Assembly (NCBI GenBank): GCA_030704615.1
Contig: CM060733.1
Coordinates: forward strand, 54,376,001-54,436,000
Length of the DNA: 60,000 nucleotides
Direction: 5' to 3'
Source of the DNA: Takakia lepidozioides
Lineage: Eukaryota > Streptophyta > Takakiopsida > Takakiales > Takakiaceae
Part shown: positions 37,209 through 47,449 of the stretch, piece after piece
Position numbering within the stretch: position 1 is the first letter of the stretch
How the letters are laid out: the number at the start of each line of letters is the position of its first letter
Position numbers and translations under genes: made by a program
The notes under the pieces: generated by a model
What the model saw: only the letters and a program-made list of their open reading frames with translations
Databases searched by the model: none
What the model was told of the DNA's origin: nothing

Positions 37209-37967
37209 TCATGAGTGTAAGGTCGGGTCAACATCTGGTCGTTGGATAATGGGATTAATTGGGTCCGGCGTTAACAGAATAGTCTGAATGTGATCATCTG
37301 GATTCACCATCTCCTCAACTATTGCCGGAAATACGTAGTCGAGGCAGAGGACTGTCTGGGATAATATAGTCGTGCAACTCTTGTAAGGTGATTCAAACTC
37401 GCCGGGAATGTAATAACCATACCGAATAATAAATGACTTTGATCCAGGACCATTCCGGATGTATGACACAAGATTTTCCGATGATTCTTGTGTCGAGAAA
37501 AACACAAAAACACTGGACATGAGCTTCCGAGCCACAAAAACATCTAGGATATTGGAGTAGTCATTTGCCTCAAAGACAGCAGAGTCATCATCACAAACTG
37601 TATTGACAAACACCATCGATATATCCTCAAACCGTTTCTTCGGTGCAAGTCCAAACCGAGATTTTTGGTTCCCCCCCAGCTGTGTATAATGGGACCTGAA
37701 GCTCGTACATAGAATTGCCAGGGCAGTCTGGTTATCCTTAAAGGTCTGCTTGCACGACAAGACATACTTTTTGAAGGCAACAGTCATTGTCCGCATCTCA
37801 ATGTTCATCTTCTCTTTGCTTACAATGTAGTCATTCCCGAGCCGATCTCGAAAAGTTTCAAACTCAGCTTTATTGAAGTTGTATTTTTTTTTCACATCAC
37901 GCCACTCCAGTTTGGTGTACGGTTCCGGGTTCTGTTTTCTCCTCCGAGGCCACCCTAAGACTTCCAT
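37209..37967 (-). CDS. 252-residue ORF of the ParB-like/NIF locus
   Basis: The longest single open frame in the window. It begins MEVLGWPRRRKQNPEPYTKLEW and continues through a Lys-rich helical region (VSKEKMNIEMRTMTVAFKKYV), LCTSFRSHYTQLGG, a domain with NILDVFVARKLMSSVFVFFS and a C-terminal PDPINPIIQRPD. I do not recognise a family. Its length, lack of stops and position between the GGQHT exons (39590-40117) and the linker/phosphatase exons suggest it is a large exon of the same minus-strand gene. The first Met may not be the true exon start. Confidence 0.5.
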   Translation of the reverse strand: MEVLGWPRRRKQNPEPYTKLEWRDVKKKYNFNKAEFETFRDRLGNDYIVSKEKMNIEMRTMTVAFKKYVLSCKQTFKDNQTALAILCTSFRSHYTQLGGNQKSRFGLAPKKRFEDISMVFVNTVCDDDSAVFEANDYSNILDVFVARKLMSSVFVFFSTQESSENLVSYIRNGPGSKSFIIRYGYYIPGEFESPYKSCTTILSQTVLCLDYVFPAIVEEMVNPDDHIQTILLTPDPINPIIQRPDVDPTLHS

Positions 37968-38516
37968 TACATCATTGATAATAAACTATCGCAATTTCAT
38001 TTGGTCAATATACGCGCTCATTGTATTCTTTGGATTCGTCCGCACCCCTGAATTTGGTTCCCCGAATGCAAATGTCCCTGTTGAGGATTTTCTCCTCCAC
38101 TCTCTTCAACTGCCTGCTATTAAGTCCTTGCCGTTTTGCGATAGCGGTTTTGTTCAGCGGTAGTTGTTCACCCTTGCACTGAATTCCGAAAATATCAATA
38201 AGCTTTCATTGTTCCCATTGTTTGAACACTTCCTCCCAGAGGTTCTATACATCTTCGTCATAGAGAACCAGAACCATGGCCTCCTTGACGCTACTGATCT
38301 CCAAAATGAGTTGACATGCTTGCCTACGAAAATGATCAGGGAAAAAATTAGACATTTTATTCGATATTTGATATTAATTTTTGAGATGAAACAAAAGTTA
38401 AATCAACCTTTGAACTATCATGTCAATTATACTATACTCCAAAGAATGATTCGATTGCCAATTCATTTCCGTCCATTCTGCCGTGCCTTGTAATTTGAAG
38501 CTCTTTCTGTAGTGTC

Positions 38517-39470
38517 TCCAGTAATGCGGTGCTCCTTCAAGTCAAATTTGTCCAATCTGTTCATGTTCTCTACCAGGAACAGTTCCAATAATGTGCCTAG
38601 AAAATCCTTGAAAACCCAATGACCATGAAAACTTTTGGAAGCGTTCTCCGCAACATCACATTTTCATATCATATGATGTTTCAAGTATTTTTGCGGCACA
38701 TTTGTGGAACTATTCCAGGTGGAAAACATAAATAGATTGGAAAAAGAAGAGCTGGAGAAGCACCTCATTACCAAACAAGACACATTACAAAAGACCTCAT
38801 CATGTCGAATTTTTGAATGTTGAACCATCCCGCTCGTTGATTGTAGCACCCTCCTTTTTGAAGCTCCTTTTGCAGTGTCTCCTGCTTCGTAATGCGGTGC
38901 TCCTCAAAGTCAAATTTGTCCAATCTGTTCATGTTCTCCACTAGGAACAGTTCCAAAAATGTGACTACAAAATCCTTGAAATACCAGAAGACCATGAAAA
39001 CTTTTGCAAGTGTCATCCGCAGCATCAAGTTTTCATGGTCATATGGTTTTCAAGTATTTTATCGGCACATTTGCGAAACTGTTCCAAGTGGAGAACATAA
39101 ACCGATTAGAAAAACAAGAGCTGGAGAAGCACCTCATTACGAAACAAGACGCATTACAGAAGACCTCAGCATGCCGAATTTCTGAATGCTTAACAATTCT
39201 GTTTGTTGATTGAAGCACCTTCCTTTTTTAAGCTCTTTTTGTAGTGTCTCTTGCTTGTAATGCAACGCTCCTCCATGTCTATTTTTTCCAATGTTCATGG
39301 TATCTAGAAGGAACAATTTCAAAAATGTTCCGAGGAAATCCTTGAAATACCAAATGACCATTTCTTTGATTTTCTTGGCACATTCGCGAAACTGTTTCAA
39401 GTGGAGAACATAAACATTGGAAAAAAAAAAGGTGGAGAAGCACCTCATTATGAAACAATAGACATTATAT
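38517..39470. repeat. Five-unit array of coding-like repeats in alternating orientation
   Basis: Units of roughly 150-200 bp alternate in strand. Minus-strand units at about 38517-38640, 38860-39030 and 39230-39420 encode phrases like TFLELFLVENMNRLDK and EHRITKQETLQKELQ. Plus-strand units at about 38690-38815 and 39055-39185 encode TFAKLFQVENINRLEKQELE and HLITKQDALQKTS. All clearly descend from one peptide. The array could fold into large hairpins. It lies in what I infer is an intron of the ParB-like/NIF locus. Confidence 0.7.
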
Positions 39471-39589
39471 AAGACTTCACCATGCCAAATATTTGAAGGA
39501 TGTAACTTTTCGTTCGTCACATTAAAACCGATCTTGAAAATGTTTTGATTTTCGAGCAAAAACAACAAAAAATACAATGAATCATTTAC

Positions 39590-40117
39590 CTTCCATTGTC
39601 TTGTCTCCGACTGTGTTGTGCGATCGTTGTACTTTTTGGGCTTCCCCCTCAGCTCGAAGAAATTCCGGGCATGTACAACTTTCTCGGGAAATGTTGTGTT
39701 AAATTTATGCACCTTATTTTGGTCGTTTAGGAGCTTAGATAGCTTCACGAGCCTCATCAGATCCTTTCACCATATAATCTCCGAGGGCTAGTCAGAGTAG
39801 TACTTATTAAGATTGTCGTCGTCTACGTCTTCCAGAAGTTCCTGGGACAGAATTGAATAAGGTCAGAAATGCTAGCAACCTAACAAGCATGATGTTTAAA
39901 GTGCATGAACCTCCACTATCCAGTGGAGGTTCATGTTATTACAAAATGTGGTTTAATTGAGACATTTACCTTGGCAGCAATGATGGTGTGTTGTCCACCA
40001 ATGACGAAGAATCTGGACTTTTCCACCTCCTTCCAGTTCCGAGGTTTCGAACTAGAAACCTCTATAGGCTTCTCGGGGTTTGCTGGAATCAAATAAACTG
40101 GATGTTTGGAGTCGGTG
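39590..40117 (-). pseudogene. ParB/sulfiredoxin-like GGQHT domain exons
   Basis: Two exons. Exon 40117-39970 reads NWKEVEKSRFFVIGGQHTI then IAAK and a GTAAAT donor. Exon 39841-39590 starts after CCCAG, reads ELLEDVDDDNLNKYYSD, has two in-frame stops, then LSKLLNDQNKVHKFNTTF, HARNFFELRGKPKKYN and a GTAAAT donor. Phases agree (both 0). A strand ending VIGGQHT resembles the (D/G)GxHR core of ParB-type nuclease/CTPase and sulfiredoxin folds, here with Thr where Arg is usual. The LNxxNKxHKFNTTF segment would follow as the helical part. The two stops indicate decay or a read-through artefact. Part of the 32.5-40.1 kb minus-strand locus. Confidence 0.5.
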
Positions 40118-40210
40118 CTTTATAACATCCGCGGAAAGCTCATAGAGCTTATGGGACAAAATGAAGAAAACATGAGAGAGGAAACAAAACCAGAACCCAA
40201 GAATGAGAAC

Positions 40211-40500
40211 TAATGTTCTAGTGATTGTCTAAGGGTGAAAGCCTTGTGCAGGTAAGCTGCCAAGCATTTCAAATCCTCATAGTGGAAGACCTCAATGAGA
40301 GATTGGGTTCCACTGAAAAAACATTGGAATCTCCCACGGATCTCGTAGTATAGAGGGTAGTAGAAGAAGAAGTGTTCTTCAGTTTCAATTTCCCGGCTCC
40401 GCCCTATGCAAGCTGGACAGAGGTGGTCCTCCTGATGCAGGTTTTCCCATTTGCCAGTCTATATCCGTAGGTTGTGGGAATCCACCCTGAACCGCCCCAA
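40211..40500 (-). mobile_element. LINE-type element 3' fragment (zinc-binding domain)
   Basis: The minus strand reads GRFRVDSHNLRI, stop, TGKWENLHQEDHLCPACIGR, then EEHFFFYYPLYYEIRGRFQ, LIEVFHYEDLKCLAAYLHKA and a terminal stop at ~40211. This is the familiar end of LINE-type ORF2 proteins, Cys-x2-Cys...His-x3-4-Cys followed by LYxxIR and a terminal helix. The last Cys is Tyr here and a stop breaks the start, so it is a dead fragment. Related pieces lie at 44540 and 45000 (+). Confidence 0.7.
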
Positions 40501-40720
40501 TGCCCTCAAGGGGGAAGGAGCTAAGGATGCTGAATTGGCCTCAAGATTCTATCATCTCGGAGCACCAGAGAGCACGGCAAAGAGAACATAGCAAGCCAAC
40601 CCAGAGCACAGAACAAAACTACAATGACCGGGCTAACAAACCAAATTGCAAATGGGGTTTGACTAAAGCCGCACCTTGGGAATGTTCTAATTGAGCTCCT
40701 TATCCTCTGGATCAGGTAGG
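40500..40720 (+). repeat. Repeat E, copy 1 (conserved short frame)
   Basis: Near-identical to 47450-47665. In both copies a plus-strand frame ends in TEQNYNxRANKPNCxW followed by PWECSN and a stop, with conservative changes (D/E, K/R, G/A). No domain recognised. Confidence 0.5.
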
Positions 40721-41680
40721 TAGTATGACTTACCTTAGAACATACAATTATCCTAGTTTTCCAGATATCCTCTAGAAATCCCTTCTATCTGCTGTGTGTG
40801 ATTTGCCCAATAATGAGGCCCCAAAAGGGTATGGGCTTTTGGCTCAGCCTCGAGACTTTCAAAGTTGGTAAACAGAGGTACAGGCACAATTCCCTTGATG
40901 GATGGATTTGAAGAGGACGTGTCTCTGCGACGAGAGTACCCAGGACAATGAATCAGAAAGTGAAAATTGTCTTCAGGTTACCCACACAACTGGCATTTGC
41001 AATCCCCCTTTCCTCTCCGCTTCTCTTTGCTGTTCAAAGGTAGGCTTCCCGCCCTAAGTTTAAATTTCAGTCTAGTGCCAAGGGTGAGAAAACCCTTAAT
41101 GTCATCTATGATATCCTCTCCTATGTCACAGACCGGAAACAAGTTCGGGGAAGTTTTCTGCCTAACTTCATTTTCATCATACAATTTCCTGGCAACAGAC
41201 ATGGCTTCAGACACTACAGCATCTGTAAGTCAGATTTATCCAGCAGGGTCACGGCTTGCGGACTTAGATGCAGATCCGTGAGAATCTCTTCTACTCTCTT
41301 CCGCCAGTTTGACGGGGCGATCCTGCTCCCAAGATATAAGTAGAGTCGATTAACTTAGGATATCTGATATGTGGCGAGTTGACTGTCAACAGATTCATGG
41401 AGGCTCTTGTCGTGGTGCTTGTCAAATCCAGCCAAGTAGTTGTGAAGAAAAAACCGCTCATAACTCTAACGAATGCACGGTGAATGTCCGAAAGTGTGAG
41501 GGAACATAATTGTACGCACAAGCACTCATCATAGTCCATGGATGAGGACCTCACGGTAACATGTCATTTATCTAATATAAGCCATCTCCTAAAGCCAATA
41601 TTTCTCCTGGAGAATATGGCCTCCATCATATTCATAAACCAAGCCATCAGAGAAGTCCATCCAAGCATTACCATATAAGA
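40720..41680 (-). mobile_element. Composite repeat module B, copy 2
   Basis: Minus-strand frames 41554-41291 and 41214-40978 match copy 1 closely. The latter ends GKGDCKCQLCG, stop, PEDNFHFLIHCPGYSRRRD. Thus CxxC and HxxxHC of an RT-type zinc-binding domain are both present and separated only by one stop. This is the least damaged of the four copies (others 20940, 53460, 58865). Confidence 0.5.
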
Positions 41681-41744
41681 GGATCCGAATCAGCACACAG
41701 GAATGGTTGCAGGGAAGAAGTGAAATGGATTGGAGGAAAATGCA

Positions 41745-42220
41745 TCATATTCTTATTGTTGTTCTTCCAGAGATCTGCTTCTTCCTCTAAGGGTGATGTT
41801 GCCCCCAATGTGCACTATGGATTGAATCTCAAAACATTCGAATTAGATCTTGAGGTCAATTTTTCGCAATACGAAAAAGCAAGCCAGGCTGTGATGCATC
41901 CATCTTTACGGGGTAAGAAGTATCTCAGCAAGTGAACCTGGGAGGGATAAAGGGAAGAAGAAAAATGGAGATTTAGAGTTAGATGGATGCCTGTGGTCGA
42001 AACCCACTCGAACATCATACTGTTATTGTTGTTCTTCCAGAGATCTGCTTCTTTGTGTAAGGGTGATGTTGCCCCCAGTGTGCACTATGGATTTAATCTC
42101 AAAACATTCGAATTAGATCTTGATGTCATTTTTTCGGAATACAAAAAAGCGAGCTAGGCTGTGATGCATCCATCTTTACGGTTAAGAAATATCTCAGCAA
42201 GTGAACCTGGGAGGGGGACA
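41745..42220. repeat. Tandem repeat containing a diverged NusB-exon-like segment
   Basis: Two direct units (about 41745-41945 and 42019-42220) share TTGTTGTTCTTCCAGAGATC, the phrase gccaggctgtgatgcatccatc and TATCTCAGCAAGTGAACC. The last part also matches 49195-49330 in the NusB-like gene. Read on the minus strand the units carry a degraded echo of the NusB exon (SSMHHSLA against SLHRSLARSLV). Confidence 0.55.
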
Positions 42221-42229
42221 TTCTGACTT

Positions 42230-42870
42230 AAAGTCTGGGTTTAGGGTTTTGAGGGTAAGAGTAGAAACTTTCAATTTGCTTGAAAGGGCAGTTAACACGT
42301 TTCGTGTGGCTTCCAGGTGGGGTTCATCTTGACGCTCTCCCAATCCTAGAAACAAACACTGCAGAGGAACAAATTCCAAAACAAGAAAATGCTCTTTTGA
42401 GGAATAAGAGGAAACCTCCGCAACAAAAGTTTTCACAACTCTGGAGAAGTTGGATAAACGTGGTCGTCTCCGAACACCTCGAGCTGCCCGGTAGCTTTCA
42501 TTGTGAGGTTCTCTCCCCGTATCCACACCATTTTTTTTTGTATATATCGTTATACCCCCCTTTTGGTTCAATGCTGTCCTGTAACTAAACTCATAAGCTA
42601 CTGGGAGGTCGGTTATGGTGCCGATTGTGAAGGAATGGATTGCCTTGGCCAGTTTTCTTCCACATGCTAGTTTTGTTTTATGAATTTGAGGTTGCTCCTG
42701 AGGTTCTGCTCAGGACACTCTGCACATAATACAGTTCTGCAAACATATAAGGATGAACTGAATTTTCATAGCAATTGTGCACAGCTGTAGCATCCAGTTA
42801 AGGGGAAATCTACGTGGAAGAAAAAGCAAAGGAAGGGAGAAGGAGAAGAAAATAGAAATGTTCTTTAGGA
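42230..42870 (-). repeat. Composite repeat module C, copy 2 (inverted)
   Basis: Reverse-complement match to 51450-52140, including the boundary phrases gaaggaagggagaagg and catccagttaaggggaaa. Small indels break the TALNQKG...LEVFG frame seen in copies 1 and 3. Together with copy 3 it forms a pair of ~650-bp inverted arms about 8.6 kb apart. Confidence 0.6.
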
Positions 42871-42889
42871 ACTGAAATCATGATACTCA

Positions 42890-43492
42890 AGAAAGACTGG
42901 GGTCCATGGTAACCAAGATAAGGGGGACCATCTTCTCTTTTCTCTCTCTTAGTGATTGAAATTCCCTCCCCTTGTTCAGGCCAGATCATCGAGTTCCTGA
43001 CATGGACGCCCCTCAACACGACATGGAGGTATTGAAGGAGGCGAGCTTGAAATTTGCACAGGAGTTGGCTATAGTGCCAAACCTACCCTTTCTCTCTCAG
43101 CAGGAGCCGGGGAGGCAAATTGGAGAGCTGGGGAGGAAACTGGACCAATGCATGCAGCAGATTGATCTGCGCATGCAACAGATCGACGAGCAATGAAACA
43201 GATGACACAGATGCTCGGTAGGGAGATGGCCGTGGGGTTCGCACGCATGAACCAACAAATGACTGCGAGAGCAATCAACTCCTCCCTCCCTCTGCCGTCG
43301 CCACTCCTGCAGATTGTTGATAGGCATGGAAATGTTCCCCACAACTTCCCTGCAACTAAAGGCAACGTTATGTTGTTGCAGGAAGATGCTTTGGATGCAC
43401 TTCTGCACGCATACGAGCTAACCACCATACCAGGTGGTGGGATTACTCAGAAGAGGAGTGTCATAGCGCTGCACTTAGGCTTCCTCGCCTGA
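42890..43492 (+). pseudogene. Composite repeat module A, copy 2 (most complete)
   Basis: Reads MDAPQHDMEVLKEASLKFAQE, a Gln/Met-rich coiled-coil stretch (QCMQQIDLRMQQIDEQ), one stop or frame change near 43194, then MGREMAVGFARMNQQM-like residues, SLPLPSPLLQIVDRHGNVPH, NFPATKGNVMLLQEDALDAL, LLHAYELTTI and a short basic C-terminus KRSVIALHLGF. The last ~45 residues have the helix-loop-helix shape of a SAP-like motif. Function unknown; at least one break. Confidence 0.45.
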
Positions 43493-43504
43493 TTCTAGAG
43501 ACTA

Positions 43505-43790
43505 GAATGTTTTGTTGACTAGACACGGCTCCTCTCTTGGCCCTAGGGGCACTGGATCCAAATCCTTTTACAATGCTGAGCTACAATGCTGGAAACTAGT
43601 TTCTCACCAGACTGACTTCAACAGCAATTTCATACAATCATTTTCTTTACTTTTTCCCCTAAGTGGCAGGTTGGTTGTTGGCACTGCTGAGGTTCAACCA
43701 TCATCCATTGGGGGATTTATTTTGCAGTTTCTGTAGTGGGTCAGCTGATCGCAGAAAGTAGTAAACTGTGTCCAAGAAGTTGGTTCGTAA
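43505..43790 (+). repeat. Repeat shared with 58040-58620
   Basis: Phrases GAGCTACAATGCTGGAAACT, ttctttactttttcccctaagtgg and GGTTGGTTGTTGGCACTGCT recur at 58160-58300 and, inverted, at 58041-58140 and 58460-58610. Non-coding. Confidence 0.55.
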
Positions 43791-44340
43791 AACTTAGAAT
43801 GATCTCCATTTTGTGTAACCGCAATGCAACTTCTCTGACGAAAAGCCTTCAGTGAGCAGCATAGATATGTTTAGGAGCTCTGGCCTAATTTACTTCTCTG
43901 TTGATCAGGTTTTGAATGGATCCAAAAAAACGTCTAGGCTGTGGGGAGGAAGAATGTCTAGGTTGTCAGCAAAGAACCTGCCTAAACCTGTGGCTGGGCA
44001 ATGCACATTAGGACAACCTATCCCTGCCCTCAAACCTTGATACCTCCCAGTTACAAACATGGCATGTATGTCAACACCTCTGGCAGTGTGGTGTTTAGCT
44101 AAACTTGTCACAACCCAACTAGTCTGCCATTGTTGCTTTACCTGTAGTGCCCTGTGAGAGCATGCGGTGTTTTTAAACTGCTCCTCTACATTTCAGTGGC
44201 CCATTTAAGGCCTCACAGGTCAGTGGCACGTTTTCTAGTGTTGTAAATCCAGGAATACTGCCCAGAAGTTATATTGGCAGGGAAAGCTTGTCACAGCGTT
44301 TCACTTGTGCCAATGCAGACTGGATTAGCAATACTGCAAC
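43790..44340 (+). repeat. Composite repeat module D, copy 2
   Basis: Direct match to 23890-24800, with the same order of landmarks and scattered substitutions. The right part (gaatactgcc..., gaagttat) continues to about 44340. Confidence 0.55.
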
Positions 44341-44519
44341 CGTCTGATTGATGGCCTCGTTGCTCACGGTAGGCACATTGCCTTGCCAGGGTAGATTTCA
44401 ACACACAATTGAACACATAAATATAGGTAATGTTACATGACAGGCCATTACATGCTTCTCTCACATGCCACTGCTGTTGAGGTACAAGGTTTCAGGTCAG
44501 CTTCCCTCCCACCCCTCTT

Positions 44520-45300
44520 GCTGCCTATTCTGGGGCAGCCAATCTTTCGCTGAGGTCTTCCATTATGAGGACCAGAAATGCTTGGGAGCATATCTGCAGG
44601 AGGCTTTCCATCTTAGAAAATCTCTTGACATTTAGTTGTTTTTGGGATGCTCGCTGAGGGCCCACTTTCTTTTTTTGTGTCCTGCTTTTGTCCCATAAGC
44701 TCTTTGAGTTTTCCTTGGACATTGCTTCCCTACTGCCACAAACTACGGAAGGTTTGGAATTTTCTTCCAAACTCGACCACAAACAAATGCATCAAGCAGG
44801 GGTTGCTTTGTGTTAGGCGGAGCTGGAAACTAGTTTATCTTACAATAAAACTACAATTCTATCGGGAGACATTCTTGGTCCTCCACTACATGATATAATC
44901 TTACAGCCCCATTATTTGTTGATTCTATCTCCATCTCTTCTAACAGCATTAGGAAGGTTTCTAGTGTGTTGTCACACTGTCTGGTAGCTGGGACAACCTG
45001 GAGTGTGCTGACCACCTGTGCCTGGCTTGTGTTAGAGATGACCCAATCTGATCAACATATCTTCCTTCACTGCCCTCTCTACCATGAGATCAGGCTGAGA
45101 TAATGTTTGACTATTTAGAGATAGCCAATCCTTACAAAAGGTGTTGCACTAGGAGGGTCAGAAATTCTTGGCAGTCTAGCTGCATGAGGCCTTACATGTT
45201 AGACAATCCCTTGATGAATAGTTGTTTTTGGGCTGCTTGTTGATGGTCCCACTCTCTTTCTTGTTTCCTGTTTTCTCTTGTTCCTTGAGCTTTATGCGGA
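44520..45300 (+). mobile_element. LINE-type element 3' fragments, tandem
   Basis: Plus-strand relics: EVFHYEDQKCLGAYLQEAFH then LRKSLDI and stop near 44635, then CLACVRDD with a frameshift and QHIFLHCPLYHEIRLR (45022-45105), then a second KFLAV...LHEALHVRQSLDE-stop ending near 45215. Each ends with the same downstream phrase tagttgtttttggg. They are two diverged copies of the domain seen at 40211-40500. Confidence 0.65.
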
Positions 45301-45851
45301 CTTATGAAAGTGTCATTTCTTTTCATTTCTTTCTCTTTACAGGTGTGACCAATTTTGTTCTTCTTTCCCTCTGTCTGTGTTCCTTGTGCATAAAACTGTC
45401 CTCACCTATAATCTCTTTCCCCATAAAATGGCTTCAGGGTCAAGTGAGAAAGTCAGGTTATATTCCCTGGTGCTTGTGGAGGGTTTTGCATGCCTCTGAT
45501 TTAATCCACAGAGAATATAGGATCTGGTAGACAATCGTCTATCTTTGGACACTCATAGCCTGTGAGCAAAAGAGTGGACATCTGTTGGTGGTGGGAGACG
45601 GGCACAATGGTAGTCAAGCGCACATCATGGTTAGAACAGTGCCCCGTAAAAGATCAAAGGGTACCCAGCCCACGGGTCACTATACATCAAAAGAGCTCCA
45701 GCATTTTACCAAGTCACTTACTCGCCGAGGAATTTTTCTCTTGAGGCTACAGCTGGTCACTGCGCCATCGGTATCAATGCGATTGTATCAGCTGGTTCAT
45801 TGCCAATATGGTACGTGTTTCAATTTATAGTGTTTTTGTTGTGGAAGGCAG

Positions 45852-46328
45852 GCACAGCAAAAGGGCTCTATTGGCATCATCATGGACATGCAGTGGTATG
45901 AAGCCATGTCTGACTCTGTGGAAGACATTGATGCTGCTGAGCGGGTACAAAGCGTTTGTATTGCAATGGTGACATGAAGCGCCACCCCCACGGACTCAAT
46001 TAGTGCTGGAGTGGAAAGGGATGGATATAGGGGGAGGAGACTATAATAGGGAAGAGAACTGTGAAATACTTCCTATCACTGGAAGATACTTGGGAAGCTT
46101 GCAGGTTTTTGGACCCAATTTATTTTGGAAGTTATCCTGCAGCCATGCAAGATCTCATTGGGGACCGCCTTCCTATTTTCTCAGAGAGCGAATCACATGC
46201 TATAAAAGGGTCTGTGGACTTTATGGGTATCAATCACTACACCACTCATTACGTATCAAATCAACCAAACTCGTCCAGATTCTCCACCATTGTGGACGAA
46301 TACATGGACACGCTGGCCATATCATCTT
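45852..46328 (+). pseudogene. GH1 beta-glucosidase fragment
   Basis: Glycoside hydrolase family 1 enzymes hydrolyse beta-glucosides. Exon 45852-45944 reads KGSIGIIMDMQWYEAMSDSV and EDIDAAER with a GTACAA donor. Exon 46105-46328 reads FLDPIYFGSYPAAMQDLIG, DRLPIFSESESHAIKGSVDF and MGINHYTTHYV. These are two consecutive GH1 segments (the middle, after the acid/base NEP region and before the ITENG nucleophile). The short HLGW-type link between them is not found, and neither the NEP nor ITENG segment is visible nearby, so this is a relic. Confidence 0.75.
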
Positions 46329-46329
46329 G

Positions 46330-47449
46330 TATGGCCTCTCTCTCTCTTTCCCCCCTCTGTGGCCCCATAAAGTTTCTTGTCTTACGCACATTATTATGTT
46401 TAATTTTATTTCTTACTAGCTAATCTTTTTGCATCTTTCACCCACCAACTTGCACACTTCTTTGTTAAACTGAAGAAGATTGATTCAGGGGTGCTTATGT
46501 CTTGACCACCCACGCAATATGCACCCATTATCCCAGCATAGGGTTAGGACTCATCCGGTTACAAACAGAGGGCCCCTTCAAAGAGTTCATCTTTTAGCAA
46601 GTTGTTAAAAGGATTCATCCTGGAAGAATTCGCAAATAGTGCTCAGTGTACTTCCATCCCTTCCAAGCTGGGTGGACTGCACAGGGGCCTCTCTATTGTA
46701 GACTTCAACGAGGATCCACTAAAAATAGTTGGGGCCCTGGCCTCCTGGCCATGAAATAGGAACTCATGAATCTCAAATATGAAGAGATGTCTGGTTAAAT
46801 CCCAGTCAGCCAGGCAGTAGTTTCATGTGTCTTTCAACCTACTTGCCTTTGCAATATGCTCATGGGTTCTGTATGACCAAACCTTTCAACCTCCTTTTCT
46901 CTCCTCCTTGCTCCCTCTGAGTCTCTGAGTGGAGTAAAGTTATGGTTTTCTGAGACATGTCATTTCTCCCAACCCCAACTTCAAGCTCGGTGGAGAGAGG
47001 TCATTTAATGAGATGTCCGGTTGCAAAAGAGTCCCAGAGAGTATTGAACAGGATCCGAAGCAGCACAGGAACCAATTACAGGAAAGTAGACAAAGGAAAT
47101 TGTGGAAAACGCATAGTAATCTTTTTGTTGAAGATCTTTCTGTAAGGGTGATGTCACACCCAATGTGCGCGAATTCAATTTCAAAACATTCAAATTAAGG
47201 AGGGGTGCCAAGTTCAAAAATACAAGTTCAAGCGCACAGCATATTTTCATCTAGAACGTGGACCAAAGAGGGTAGCTCTCAAACAGCACCAGTGTTTCCT
47301 TGGGGCAGGGGATATCTGCATCTAGAAGATGGACCCAAGAGACGTGCACCATGCTCTTCAACAGCACTGCTGTTTCTTTGGGGAAGGGGGAAGGGTCAAG
47401 CCCATCCACTTTGTTCCTTGCTATGCTTGGAAATGTAAACCTGTGAAAA
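46330..47449. other. No gene recognised
   Basis: Downstream of the GH1 relic no ITENG-like exon is seen. A short piece (46975-47010, aacttcaagctcggtggagagaggtca) matches 21940-21965, so composite-repeat DNA begins again near 46970. Confidence 0.4.
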
